20,770 bases of DNA from Chryseobacterium sp. UBA6632 (GTDB lineage Bacteria > Bacteroidota > Bacteroidia > Flavobacteriales > Weeksellaceae): assembly GCA_002455915.1 (NCBI GenBank), contig DKLU01000097.1, positions 1 through 20,770 of the forward strand, read 5' to 3'. The notes beneath the pieces are model-generated. The model worked only from the letters and a program-made list of their open reading frames with translations. It had not been told where the DNA came from and ran no database searches. This document shows, piece by piece, positions 8,956-16,783 of the stretch. A program made the position numbers and the translations under genes. The first letter of the stretch is position 1. Every line of letters starts with the position of its first letter.

Positions 8956-9025
8956 AGGGTTTGAGAGTTTTAGTGTTGTGATAGAATCAACTTTTATACA
9001 TTTAACACTAAAACTCTCCAACCCT
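8956..9025. repeat. Imperfect inverted repeat between convergent genes
   Basis: Arms 8956-8977 and 9004-9025 are complementary over 22 positions with a single mismatch, separated by a 26-base loop. The flanks (8941-8955 and 9026-9042) are made of degenerate GTTGGAGAGT-like words, so the whole intergenic stretch looks built from one short repeat. It lies between the stops of the ABC-F gene and the convergent oxidoreductase. It could be a bidirectional terminator or a dispersed palindromic intergenic element. Confidence 0.75.
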
Positions 9026-9042
9026 ACAACTCTAATACTCTC

Positions 9043-10098
9043 TTACAAAGTAATTACTTTTTCCTGTTTAGAGCTTTCCATTGCAGCATCAATGATTTTC
9101 ATATTCAGGATCACTTCTTCGGCTGGTGATGGCAAATAATATCCAAAAACGATGTGTTCGTAAATATTCTGATAATAATTCATGTAATTTCCGGCTTCGC
9201 TGGAAGTAAGAATTCTTTCCGTTTCTTTATTTTCATTTAAAAAATTCAGAATTCCGTCTGCTTCTTTTAAAGGTTGAGTCCATTCTTTTCCGTATTCTGG
9301 GATAGATCCTGCAACCAATTCATTTTCCTGATTATCTGTTCTTTCTTGTAAAAAACTTCCGTTACTTCCATCCAATACATAAGCATAATGAGCTTCTTTG
9401 CTGAAAACGGAAGATTTTAATCTCACTCTCAATTCATTTGAATAATATAAAAGGATTTCAAAATAATCATTTGCATATTCGCTTCCTTTCATTGAAAAAA
9501 CATCAGCAAATAATTTTTCAGGAAAACCAAACAACTGAACCGCCTGATCTACCAAATGCGCGCCTAAATCGTGAAGAGAACCAGAACCTGTTTCGTTTGG
9601 ATTTTCTTTGTGAGATTTCCCGCTTGGTTCGGTACGGAATCTGTCGAAACGAATTTCAACTTCTTTAATGGTTCCTAATTTTTGCTCACTGATTATTTTT
9701 TGAACCTGAAGATAATCACGATCAAATCTTCTGTTTTGGTAAACACTTAAAAACAACCCTTTTTCTTCTGCCAGTTTTGCCAGTTCCTCAGCTTCTGAAA
9801 CATTTACCGTAAAAGGTTTTTCTACAACAACGTTCTTTCCGGCCTCCAAAGCCATTTTAACATATTCAAAATGAGTCTGAACGGGAGTATTTACTACAAC
9901 CAGCTCAATATCCGCATTTTCCAACATTTCTTCAACAGATCGAAAAATTTTTGCATCGGGATATTTTTCTTTTGATTCTTCCTTACTTCTTTCCACCACT
10001 GCCGACATAAAAAATCCCGGATGTTCCTTTAAAAAGGGAGCATGGAAAACTTTTCCACTCATTCCAAAGGCACAAAGCCCAACTTTTACCAATTGCAT
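9043..10098 (-). CDS. Gfo/Idh/MocA family NAD(P)-dependent oxidoreductase
   Basis: A 351-residue cytoplasmic oxidoreductase. This family oxidises or reduces hydroxyl groups of sugars and inositols with NAD(P). The N-terminal Rossmann fold starts VGLCAFGMSGKVFHAPFL (about 6-23) and includes VVVNTPVQTHFEYVKMALEA. The diagnostic VVEKPF motif lies at 91-96, with the Lys expected in the active site. SLHDLGAHLVDQAV (174-187) supplies the usual Asp/His pair. The opening motif and YQNRRFDRDYL resemble the YdgJ/IolW-like scyllo-inositol dehydrogenase branch, but the substrate cannot be fixed. The start follows a TAnnTTTG box with a short AT-rich leader. The gene is alone on its strand. Confidence 0.9.
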   Translation of the reverse strand: MQLVKVGLCAFGMSGKVFHAPFLKEHPGFFMSAVVERSKEESKEKYPDAKIFRSVEEMLENADIELVVVNTPVQTHFEYVKMALEAGKNVVVEKPFTVNVSEAEELAKLAEEKGLFLSVYQNRRFDRDYLQVQKIISEQKLGTIKEVEIRFDRFRTEPSGKSHKENPNETGSGSLHDLGAHLVDQAVQLFGFPEKLFADVFSMKGSEYANDYFEILLYYSNELRVRLKSSVFSKEAHYAYVLDGSNGSFLQERTDNQENELVAGSIPEYGKEWTQPLKEADGILNFLNENKETERILTSSEAGNYMNYYQNIYEHIVFGYYLPSPAEEVILNMKIIDAAMESSKQEKVITL

Positions 10099-10112
10099 AA
10101 TTTTATTTTTAA

Positions 10113-10120
10113 CAAAGATA
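10113..10120 (-). promoter_or_regulatory. Candidate -7 promoter element for the Gfo/Idh/MocA gene
   Basis: Minus strand reads TATCTTTG, matching TAnnTTTG, 14 bases upstream of the ATG at 10098. No clean -33 TTTG is seen. Confidence 0.4.
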
Positions 10121-10214
10121 TTTATAATTATTTTTCACCACATAGATTGTCACTAATTTATGAATTGTTCATTACGTGTTGAATAGCTGATAAAAATCAG
10201 ATTTTTTATTTTGA

Positions 10215-10242
10215 TTTGTTCTAAATAACAATCTTACATTTG
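10215..10242 (+). promoter_or_regulatory. Candidate promoter of the TonB-dependent receptor gene
   Basis: TACATTTG (10235-10242) is a perfect TAnnTTTG -7 box. A TTTG at 10215-10218 lies 16 bases upstream and another at 10210-10213 lies 21 bases upstream, either of which could act as the -33 element. The leader to the ATG at 10277 is about 30 bases. Iron control through a Fur-type site is likely for such a gene, but I cannot identify a convincing operator. Confidence 0.5.
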
Positions 10243-10276
10243 CGCTTATTTAAAACCACTCTAAATAAAAGTGAAA

Positions 10277-12541
10277 ATGAAAAGACAGCTAGTTACTCTA
10301 GGGTTGTTGTTCACAGCAATATCCCTAACCGCACAGGTGGAAAAGGTGGATACTATTAAAATCCAAACCATTGAAGATGTGAATCTTCACAAAACAGGAA
10401 ACCCCAATAAAGCTAAGCCATTATCTACGAAATCTAATTTAACGGTAATGGAAACTCCTCAGCCAATTGCCATTGTTACCCACGAAATTATTGAGCAACA
10501 GCAGGCAAAACAATTGAGTGATGTGATACAAAACGTCAACGGAATGTATGTTACATCTTCCAGAGGAAATTCGCAAGACAGTTTTGGAGGAAGAGGTTTT
10601 ATTTTAGGAAATGATAATATTTTTAAAAACGGTTCGAGAATCAATAGCGGAGTTTTTCCTGAAGTAAGCGGACTGGAAAGAGTGGAAATTCTGAAAGGAG
10701 CTAATGCTATGCTTTTTGGAAATGCAGCAGCCGGAGGAATCATCAACATGATTACGAAAAAGCCTAAATTTAATTTTGGAGGAAGCCTTGGATTGAACGC
10801 CGGAAGCTGGAATTCTTACAAACCCACCGTAGATATTTATGGTCCTTTATCTAAAAATATGGCTTTCCGAGTGAATGGAGCTTATGAATATGCTGAAAGT
10901 TTCAGAGATGTGGTACAATCTGAGAAATACTATTTTAATCCTTCATTTTTATTTAATATAAGTCCGAAATCACAATTAATTGTAGAAGCAGATTATTTAA
11001 AAACAGATTTTACGCCAGATTTCGGAATTGGTTCTATTACCAACAAAGACGGAAGTTACAGACTGAATGATACCGTGGGTAGAAATACTTTCTTCGGAAC
11101 AAACTGGCAATATCAAAATGTGGAACAAGCTTCTACCAATGTTACTTTCAATCATCAGTTTAATGAAAGATGGTCTTTGAACGCTACTGCTTCTTACCAA
11201 AATTATACGAAAGATTATTTTTCTTCTGAAAGAGTACAATGGATGTATGACAAAGTTCAAACCAACCGCCTTTCATGGACTAGACCCTTTGGAAAAACTT
11301 ATAACGAACAAAACTATGGTTCTGCACAGATAAATATCAACGGAGAATTTAATACCGGAAAAATCAACCATAAGGTTTTATTAGGTTCAGATGCAGATTA
11401 TAATCAAGCCGATGCTTACAGCTACAATTTAAGCTCAACATCAAACACTTTATTTTTAGACGATCCTTCTACTTGGGGCAGCGTAGATATGCCAACTTCC
11501 ACAAGCAATACCAAAACCAGAGTTAATACCAGAAGAATAGGATTTTATGCACAAGATTTTATTAGTTTAACAAAACAATTAAAAGTAATCGCGGGCTTAC
11601 GATGGTCATATATCGAAAATATGCCAACAATAACCACTCGTTTTGCATCTAATGAAAAATTTGAAGTAGCAAATTCATCTACATCAGACAATGCATTCTC
11701 ACCAAAAGTTGGAATTGTTTATATGCCGAATGATAATTTCTCTGCATTTGCAACGTACACCAATTCATTTGTTGTGAATACAGGATATACTTCCGATCAG
11801 TTCAATACAGTGAATACCAATCAGCCGACACAGCAGGTTCAGAATCAATTGGGAAGCTTATCGAGATTAGGAATTAAACCAACAACCGTTGATCAATATG
11901 AAGTTGGAATTAAAAAGAATTTCTGGAATAATGCTTTAGCGGTAAATGTATCTGCTTATCAAATCGATTACAATAATTATTACCAGACGTATTGGTTTGT
12001 GGCACAAAACGGAGCTCCCGTAAATGCTACAGATACCAATCTTAAAGAATTTGCAGGAAAAATGAGAAGCCGCGGGGTTGAACTGGATATTACCGGAAAT
12101 CCAAATGAAAACCTGTCGATCATTGGAGGTTTTTCTTATAATAATTCTGTGTATGTAGACACGCCTGAAAAAGGTTATATCGAAAATCAAAGATTGGTAA
12201 GAACACCTGCTACAACGGCGAATGCTTCAGTTTTCTATAAATTTACAAATTATGTGAAAGGACTTAAAATTGGCGCGGGATTCTACTATATCGGAGACAG
12301 AATCGCTGGCTGGAACGATACAAAATCTACCAATACAAGCCGAGGTGGCGTAACAAGAATGTTTGATCTGAAAGATTACACAACCGTAAATTTATATATT
12401 GGCTATGACTGGAATAAATTCTCCATCCAAGGAAAAGTGGGTAATCTATTCGATGTGGTAAACTACAACGTACACGAAAATTATTCTGTAAACCCGATTA
12501 TGCCTAGAAATTACTATTTCACATTAACATATAAACTTTAG
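10277..12541 (+). CDS. TonB-dependent siderophore receptor
   Basis: Outer-membrane gated barrel importing a ferric siderophore with energy from TonB-ExbBD. The ATG at 10277 is chosen over a GTG two codons upstream; it gives MKRQLVTLGLLFTAISLTAQ, a signal peptide, and a 754-residue precursor. The plug domain (about 60-165) begins with METPQPIAIVTHEIIEQQQA, then LSDVIQNVNGMYV, GGRGF and VEILKGANAMLFGNAAAGG, the pattern of siderophore receptors of the FhuA/FhuE/FcuA type. The rest is a beta barrel of alternating aromatic strands ending NYYFTLTYKL. There is no CarboxypepD_reg extension before the plug, unlike SusC-type receptors. The following PepSY-type membrane protein fits siderophore use. The ligand is not predictable. 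Confidence 0.93.
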   Translation: MKRQLVTLGLLFTAISLTAQVEKVDTIKIQTIEDVNLHKTGNPNKAKPLSTKSNLTVMETPQPIAIVTHEIIEQQQAKQLSDVIQNVNGMYVTSSRGNSQDSFGGRGFILGNDNIFKNGSRINSGVFPEVSGLERVEILKGANAMLFGNAAAGGIINMITKKPKFNFGGSLGLNAGSWNSYKPTVDIYGPLSKNMAFRVNGAYEYAESFRDVVQSEKYYFNPSFLFNISPKSQLIVEADYLKTDFTPDFGIGSITNKDGSYRLNDTVGRNTFFGTNWQYQNVEQASTNVTFNHQFNERWSLNATASYQNYTKDYFSSERVQWMYDKVQTNRLSWTRPFGKTYNEQNYGSAQININGEFNTGKINHKVLLGSDADYNQADAYSYNLSSTSNTLFLDDPSTWGSVDMPTSTSNTKTRVNTRRIGFYAQDFISLTKQLKVIAGLRWSYIENMPTITTRFASNEKFEVANSSTSDNAFSPKVGIVYMPNDNFSAFATYTNSFVVNTGYTSDQFNTVNTNQPTQQVQNQLGSLSRLGIKPTTVDQYEVGIKKNFWNNALAVNVSAYQIDYNNYYQTYWFVAQNGAPVNATDTNLKEFAGKMRSRGVELDITGNPNENLSIIGGFSYNNSVYVDTPEKGYIENQRLVRTPATTANASVFYKFTNYVKGLKIGAGFYYIGDRIAGWNDTKSTNTSRGGVTRMFDLKDYTTVNLYIGYDWNKFSIQGKVGNLFDVVNYNVHENYSVNPIMPRNYYFTLTYKL

Positions 12542-12571
12542 AAATTTATAACATTTATAATTTCTTTTTAT

Positions 12572-12605
12572 AAAGTGGAAGTTGCAAATTTGCAGTTTCC
12601 ACTTT
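12572..12605 (+). terminator. Long hairpin between the receptor and PepSY genes
   Basis: AAAGTGGAA (12572-12580) pairs with TTCCACTTT (12597-12605). The stem continues through two G-T pairs into a perfect TGCAAA/TTTGCA palindrome, about 17 pairs in total. The T run after it is only four bases, so it may be a partial terminator or an mRNA-stabilising 3' structure between two cotranscribed genes. Confidence 0.55.
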
Positions 12606-12633
12606 TGAGCTTTAAAACAAAACGATTTTAGAT

Positions 12634-13149
12634 ATGGATAAAATTAAGGATACGAGAAGTTTTATGAGAATTACGCACCGTTATTTAGGCTATTTCCTTG
12701 CAGGAATTATGGCTGTGTATGCGGTAAGTGGCGTTCTTTTGGTTTACAGAGATACCGATCTTCTGAAAAAAGAAAAAAATTATGATAAAGTAATTGAAAA
12801 AAATCTTTCAGAAAAAGAAATCGGCAAAGAACTGAAAATCAAAAACTTTGAAATCGAAAAAACAGAAGGAAATATTTTAAAGTTTAAACAAGGAATTTAC
12901 GATTCATCAACCGGGCAGGCGAAATATACTAAAAAAGAGCTTCCTTACGTTTTAGATAAAATGGTGAAGCTTCACAAAGCGCAATCCAAAGACAAATTGT
13001 CACCTTTAAATGTATTCTTTGGTGTCGCATTATTCTTTTTTGTCATCTCCAGCTTCTGGATGTTCAACCCCAAAACAAAAATTTTCAAACGCGGAATAAT
13101 TTTCACTGTTACAGGGATTATTGTTTCTATTATTTTATTAATGATTTAA
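12634..13149 (+). CDS. PepSY-associated transmembrane (PepSY_TM-like) protein
   Basis: A 171-residue inner-membrane protein. MRITHRYLGYFLAGIMAVYA at about 11-30 is the typical first helix of PepSY_TM proteins, with a His at the membrane boundary, running into VSGVLLVYRDTD. A soluble region at about 40-115 with a PepSY-like NILKFKQGIYDSSTGQAKY segment is followed by HKAQSKDKLSPLNVFFGVAL and two C-terminal helices (about 124-143 and 150-170). Such small PepSY proteins commonly sit beside TonB-dependent siderophore receptors and are proposed to help reduce iron or release it from the siderophore. It starts 92 bases after the receptor, on the same strand with no obvious promoter, so cotranscription is likely. 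Confidence 0.8.
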   Translation: MDKIKDTRSFMRITHRYLGYFLAGIMAVYAVSGVLLVYRDTDLLKKEKNYDKVIEKNLSEKEIGKELKIKNFEIEKTEGNILKFKQGIYDSSTGQAKYTKKELPYVLDKMVKLHKAQSKDKLSPLNVFFGVALFFFVISSFWMFNPKTKIFKRGIIFTVTGIIVSIILLMI

Positions 13150-13311
13150 TTTTATGAATTTTTTAATTTAAATGTTAAAATTCACGTATATCAATTTTGT
13201 TAATTTTAACAGTATTTTAAGAAATTTATCTGAAAATAAACACTTTTGGCATGCATATTGAATTTCACTTGTTTTAGAATAATAAACATTAATTATTAAA
13301 AATTATAAATT

Positions 13312-13905
13312 ATGAAAAAACTAGTTCTAGCAGGTATATTAGCAGCAGCAGGATTAACTACTTCCATGAATGCTCAGATTCAAAAAGGTAACTGGATGGT
13401 AGGAAGCAGCTTGGTAACAAGTAACTTCGGATTAAACACTGGTGGTGGTTACCAAATCAACCTACAACCAAAAGGAGCTTATTTTGTTGAAGATAACGTT
13501 GCAGTTGGGGGTTATGTAAATTTAGGTATTGGTAAATCTTCAAACACAGCAAATACAAGATTCGATTATGGTGTTGGTGCTTTAGGACGTTATTATCTTT
13601 CTCCAGGTGAGCAAGGTGTCGACAACTTATTGAACCACGGCAGATGGTTCTTCGAAGGTAACTTAGGTGTTGGTGGTTATTCTATCAGCAAAGGAGGTAA
13701 CTCGACTACAGGTCTTGACTTTGGTGTAGGTCCTGGTTATTCTTACTTTATCACTCCAAACATCGGTTTAGAAGGTTTAGTAAAATATGCTGGGGTAACA
13801 GGTTTCGGAAACACAGGTTTAACGTCTAACATTACATTCAACCTAGGTTTCAGTATCTATTTGCCAACTTCAAAAGCTAAGCAAGTTGTAAACGACGTTA
13901 AGTAA
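13312..13905 (+). CDS. Outer-membrane beta-barrel (porin-like) protein
   Basis: A 197-residue exported protein. MKKLVLAGILAAAGLTTSMN then AQ is a clean signal peptide. The mature part is a Gly/Asn/aromatic-rich sequence of alternating hydrophobic residues (GNWMVGSSLVTSNFGLN, GGYVNLGIG, FDYGVGALGRYYLS, WFFEGNLGVGGYS, FITPNIGLEGLVKYAGVTG, NITFNLGFSIYL), which predicts roughly eight beta strands. It resembles the small OmpA-barrel-type or porin-family proteins of flavobacteria; ligand and function are unknown. Smooth codon use and a strong terminator suggest high expression. The 162 bases upstream hold no recognisable TAnnTTTG box, so its promoter is not assigned. Confidence 0.85.
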   Translation: MKKLVLAGILAAAGLTTSMNAQIQKGNWMVGSSLVTSNFGLNTGGGYQINLQPKGAYFVEDNVAVGGYVNLGIGKSSNTANTRFDYGVGALGRYYLSPGEQGVDNLLNHGRWFFEGNLGVGGYSISKGGNSTTGLDFGVGPGYSYFITPNIGLEGLVKYAGVTGFGNTGLTSNITFNLGFSIYLPTSKAKQVVNDVK

Positions 13906-13932
13906 TTAAAATTATTTTAACCGATATAAATG

Positions 13933-13967
13933 AAATCGCCTCGAAAATATTTTTCGAGGCGATTTTC
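13933..13967 (+). terminator. Strong rho-independent terminator after the OMP gene
   Basis: A 15-base-pair stem (13933-13947 with 13951-13965) around a TAT loop, with GC-rich centre ATCGCCTCG and T residues on the plus side. It lies 27 bases past the stop at 13905 and precedes the convergent peroxiredoxin gene, so it may act for both strands. Confidence 0.9.
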
Positions 13968-14004
13968 TTACAAATTAAAACTAAACTATAAAAAATCAAA
14001 TAAA

Positions 14005-14640
14005 TCATGTATTGGGTTGGGGCGTATATCTTAGATATGGCTTTATTTCTGTCACACCTTTCGGGAAAATTTTTCTCGCATCTTCCGTAGAAATTGCAGG
14101 CGGAACAATTACATCATCGCCATTTTTCCAGTTCACAGGTGTTGCAATTTTATGTGAATCAACCAGCTGAAGAGAATCTAAAACTCTGATAATTTCGTTG
14201 AAATTTCTTCCTGTTGAAGCAGGATACGTAATAATCAAACGAACTTTCTTTTCAGGATCAATAATCAATAAAGAACGAACGGTTGCCGTTGCAGATGCAT
14301 TCGGATGAATAAAATCATACAATTCGGAAACTTTTCTGTCTTTATCAGCAATAATAGGAAACTGTACATCGGTATTCTGGGTTTCGTTAATATCTTTTAT
14401 CCAGTTTTGATGATCTTCTACTCCATCTACACTCAGGGCAATTACTTTAGTCCCTCTTTGCTCAAATTCAGATTTTAATTTTGATGTAAAACCTAATTCC
14501 GTAGTGCAAACCGGTGTATAATCTGCCGGATGAGAAAATAAAATTCCCCAAGAATCTCCTAAATAAGTATAAAAATCAATATCACCTACAGATGACTCTG
14601 CCTGAAAGTTCGGTGCAATATCTCCTAGTTTGATTGACAT
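14005..14640 (-). CDS. 1-Cys peroxiredoxin (Prx6-type)
   Basis: Peroxiredoxin that reduces hydrogen peroxide and organic peroxides in the cytoplasm. The 211-residue length, the C-terminal extension after residue 150 (PVNWKNGDDVIVPPAISTED, KPYLRYTPQP) and the active site HPADYTPVCTTELGF define the Prx6 subgroup. The peroxidatic Cys is residue 45 in the PxxxTxxC motif, with Pro38 and Thr42. This is the only Cys in the protein, so no resolving Cys exists and recycling needs an external thiol. The ASATATVRSLLIIDP segment supplies the expected Arg. The promoter upstream is near-perfect and overlaps a palindrome, suggesting redox-responsive control. The ATG at 14640 gives the standard family start (MSIKLGDIAPNF). 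Confidence 0.95.
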   Translation of the reverse strand: MSIKLGDIAPNFQAESSVGDIDFYTYLGDSWGILFSHPADYTPVCTTELGFTSKLKSEFEQRGTKVIALSVDGVEDHQNWIKDINETQNTDVQFPIIADKDRKVSELYDFIHPNASATATVRSLLIIDPEKKVRLIITYPASTGRNFNEIIRVLDSLQLVDSHKIATPVNWKNGDDVIVPPAISTEDARKIFPKGVTEIKPYLRYTPQPNT

Positions 14641-14656
14641 AATATTTTGCTTTATT

Positions 14657-14677
14657 AGTCTACAAATTTAGTAGACT
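14657..14677. promoter_or_regulatory. Perfect palindrome over the peroxiredoxin -7 box (candidate operator)
   Basis: AGTCTAC (14657-14663) and GTAGACT (14671-14677) form a perfect 7-base inverted repeat with a 7-base spacer. The spacer is most of the TAAATTTG box of the peroxiredoxin promoter. A dimeric regulator bound here would block RNA polymerase; the regulator is not known. Confidence 0.5.
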
Positions 14678-14693
14678 TTTTCTAACTGGCAAA
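14663..14693 (-). promoter_or_regulatory. Promoter of the peroxiredoxin gene
   Basis: On the minus strand TTTG (14693-14690), a 19-base spacer and TAAATTTG (14670-14663) match the Bacteroidota consensus TTTG-N19-TAnnTTTG exactly. The box ends 22 bases before the ATG at 14640. This is the best promoter in the window. Confidence 0.75.
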
Positions 14694-14739
14694 ATTTTTG
14701 TTGAAAATTTATATATTTAAATAAAAAAAGTTTCAATTC

Positions 14740-15630
14740 ATGGAAAAAGAGAGTTTAAGGTATGTAGATGTTGTTTACAGGGTTCTGGAAAGTTGGTATA
14801 TGAAATTCGCGGAGCTCACTCCCAAATTAGTTGTCGGAATTCTTGTTTTCTCTTTCTTTTTAATCACAAGTAAGTATCTCAGTAAAATTTCGGTAAAAGT
14901 TTTTCACAAATTATTTCCGAAGAGCAAAAAGGAAAGTTCGCTTGTAACATTGATCGGAGTTTTCAGATTCATTATTATGATTATGGGAACTTTTATTTCC
15001 CTTGAAATTATGGGATTCAGCGGATTTCTTTGGAAATTTATCGGAAGTTTAGGGGTTGCCGGGGTTATCGCAGGGGTTGCTTTGAAAGATTTAGTTTCAA
15101 GTATCTTCTCCGGAATGTTGATTGGTATTGATAAAGCCTTTAAAATTGGAGATTATATCAGCATTGGAGCTAACTCAGGAACGGTTTCAGAGATTGGATT
15201 TTTAACAACGAAAATCATTACAGACGATGGAAGAAAAGTGTATATCCCGAATCAGGTTATTTTTAATGCGCCATTTTCAAATATTACGGCATCACCTCAA
15301 CGAAGAATTATTTTAAATTTTGAAATTCCTGCTGATGAAGATATCACGACCGCTCAAAAAGGAATTATGGAGGTGATTAAAAGTTTAAAAGATATCGATC
15401 GCTTAGATAATACAGAAGTTATTTTCACAGATTTGAAACAGGGAATTTTCACGCTTCAGGCAAAATTCTGGATGAAAGTAGGATCTAATATGGTTCACTT
15501 TAAAAGTGAGGCTTATTTAAAGATAAAAGAACGTTTGGATTCAGACGGAATTCAGCTGGTGACACCCACAAGCATTAACATTACCAATGGTGACAGCGGA
15601 AGTTTAACCACAACTGCTCCCAATCAATAA
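14740..15630 (+). CDS. MscS-family mechanosensitive ion channel
   Basis: Small-conductance mechanosensitive channel of the inner membrane that opens on membrane tension during hypo-osmotic shock. The 296-residue length is near E. coli MscS. Helices lie at about 28-46 (PKLVVGILVFSFFLITSKYL), 68-90 and 96-130. The pore-lining TM3 reads GSLGVAGVIAGVALKDLVSS with the Gly/Ala packing pattern of the family. The beta domain follows (FKIGDYISIGANSGTVSEIG, DDGRKVYIPNQVIFNAPFSN) and then a C-terminal alpha/beta domain to about 285. The ATG at 14740 lies about 100 bases from the divergent peroxiredoxin start. No clear promoter box is seen on its strand. A good terminator follows. Confidence 0.94.
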   Translation: MEKESLRYVDVVYRVLESWYMKFAELTPKLVVGILVFSFFLITSKYLSKISVKVFHKLFPKSKKESSLVTLIGVFRFIIMIMGTFISLEIMGFSGFLWKFIGSLGVAGVIAGVALKDLVSSIFSGMLIGIDKAFKIGDYISIGANSGTVSEIGFLTTKIITDDGRKVYIPNQVIFNAPFSNITASPQRRIILNFEIPADEDITTAQKGIMEVIKSLKDIDRLDNTEVIFTDLKQGIFTLQAKFWMKVGSNMVHFKSEAYLKIKERLDSDGIQLVTPTSINITNGDSGSLTTTAPNQ

Positions 15631-15636
15631 AAATAG

Positions 15637-15666
15637 AAAACCGCTTTATCACTAAAGCGGTTTTTT
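15637..15666 (+). terminator. Rho-independent terminator after mscS
   Basis: AAAACCGCTTTA (15637-15648) pairs with TAAAGCGGTTTT (15653-15664) around a four-base loop, and the T run continues to 15666. It starts seven bases after the mscS stop codon. Confidence 0.92.
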
Positions 15667-15725
15667 GTTTATCTAAAATTTATTTTTAAATTTGATGAAA
15701 CTATATTTTAGGAAAGCATTTATGT

Positions 15726-16760
15726 TTATCCTGTACAGACAGGCGAAACCCTGTCTGTATTTTTATGCTCTTCATAATTGACAATAAATTCTTCATCTTT
15801 TTTCCAGAGAACATAAATTAAGCATAACAGTTTTCTTGCTACCGCTGTCACAGCTATTTTTTTCGCAGCTTTACGCTCAGTTAAATTGGTGTAAAAAGAT
15901 TTCATCGTGGGATTAAACCTACTCGCACACAATGCTGGCATATAGAGAGCGTGCCGAATAAAACGGTTCCCTTTTTTTGAAATTCTTGTTTTACCCTGCC
16001 TGTTGCCGGATTGATTATGTTGCACATCTAAACCCGCATAGCTGGTAAGCTGTTTGGCATTTGATATCAGAGCAAACGCATTTGTCTCTGCAACAATACA
16101 GACAAGGGTGATGAAACTTACTCCCGGAATGGTACACACTCTTTGTATTTTATCATAAAAAGAACTGTCTGTCATCACTAAAGTTCTTATCTCTGCTTCT
16201 ATCTCCATAACCTGTGTTTCAAGCAATGAAATTTGCTTTTTTAATCTGCGTTCTGTGGTTTCAGGACATCTATAACTGTAAAATCTTGCATGAAGCTGGT
16301 TTTTGACCTGATTAATTTTATACTTTATTTCACGGTATTCTCTACTTAAGAACTTGAGCTCCCGAGTGATTGTAGAGGGGCTTCGCCAGAACTCAAGTCT
16401 GCGCTCTAAACCGAGTCTACACAAAGCTTCTGCGTCTATTTTATCAGTTTTCGTTTTTATATTCAAACTTTTTACATAGTGTTTCACCATATTAGGCAGT
16501 AAAACTGAAGCCTTGCAATTATTTTCGGTGAGATAATAAATCAGATGCTCATAATAAACTCCTGTAGCTTCCATTACATAAACCATATTTTCTGTAATAC
16601 AGAAATCTGAAACCCAATGCAACAAAGCCTTAAAACCAATTTCATTATTCGAAAACATCTTATTCTTCTGTAGCTTGTGATTCTGTTCAGAATCTATCCA
16701 TCCAATACAACAATCAAGATAATCTTTGGATATATCAATCCCGACACACTGTTTTTTCAT
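15726..16760 (-). CDS. IS110-family transposase (DEDD recombinase)
   Basis: RNA-guided DNA recombinase of the IS110 family, 344 residues and full length. The N-terminal RuvC-like DEDD domain shows GIDISKDYLD (Asp9), VMEATGVYYE (Glu64) and KTKTDKIDAEAL (Asp106 and Asp109). A coiled-coil linker spans about 135-195. The C-terminal Transposase_20 domain starts VCTIPGVSFITLVCIVAE (208-225), continues through LTSYAGLDV, and holds the catalytic Ser in HNQSGNRQGKTRISKKGNR (Ser251). The gene is preceded, not followed, by the long non-coding region, the IS110-group rather than IS1111-group arrangement. The last codons (DRVSPVCTG) are encoded by a 10-base-pair inverted repeat. The next ATG upstream is absent, so the start at 16760 is secure. 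Confidence 0.95.
   Translation of the reverse strand: MKKQCVGIDISKDYLDCCIGWIDSEQNHKLQKNKMFSNNEIGFKALLHWVSDFCITENMVYVMEATGVYYEHLIYYLTENNCKASVLLPNMVKHYVKSLNIKTKTDKIDAEALCRLGLERRLEFWRSPSTITRELKFLSREYREIKYKINQVKNQLHARFYSYRCPETTERRLKKQISLLETQVMEIEAEIRTLVMTDSSFYDKIQRVCTIPGVSFITLVCIVAETNAFALISNAKQLTSYAGLDVQHNQSGNRQGKTRISKKGNRFIRHALYMPALCASRFNPTMKSFYTNLTERKAAKKIAVTAVARKLLCLIYVLWKKDEEFIVNYEEHKNTDRVSPVCTG
15734..15759. repeat. Perfect 10-bp inverted repeat at the 3' end of the transposase gene
   Basis: TACAGACAGG (15734-15743) and CCTGTCTGTA (15750-15759) are perfectly complementary around a six-base loop. The repeat overlaps the last nine codons of the transposase, and T residues follow on the plus strand. 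It could belong to the right end of the element, or act as a barrier to transcription entering from the mscS side. Confidence 0.8.
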
Positions 16761-16783
16761 AATATTGTTATTTTTATAAAGCC

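Noticed and set aside
13174..13210. Inverted repeat GTTAAAATT / AATTTTAAC between the PepSY and OMP genes as an operator or terminator
   Set aside because: The arms are only nine bases, entirely AT-rich apart from one pair, and have a 19-base loop; such repeats are expected by chance here.
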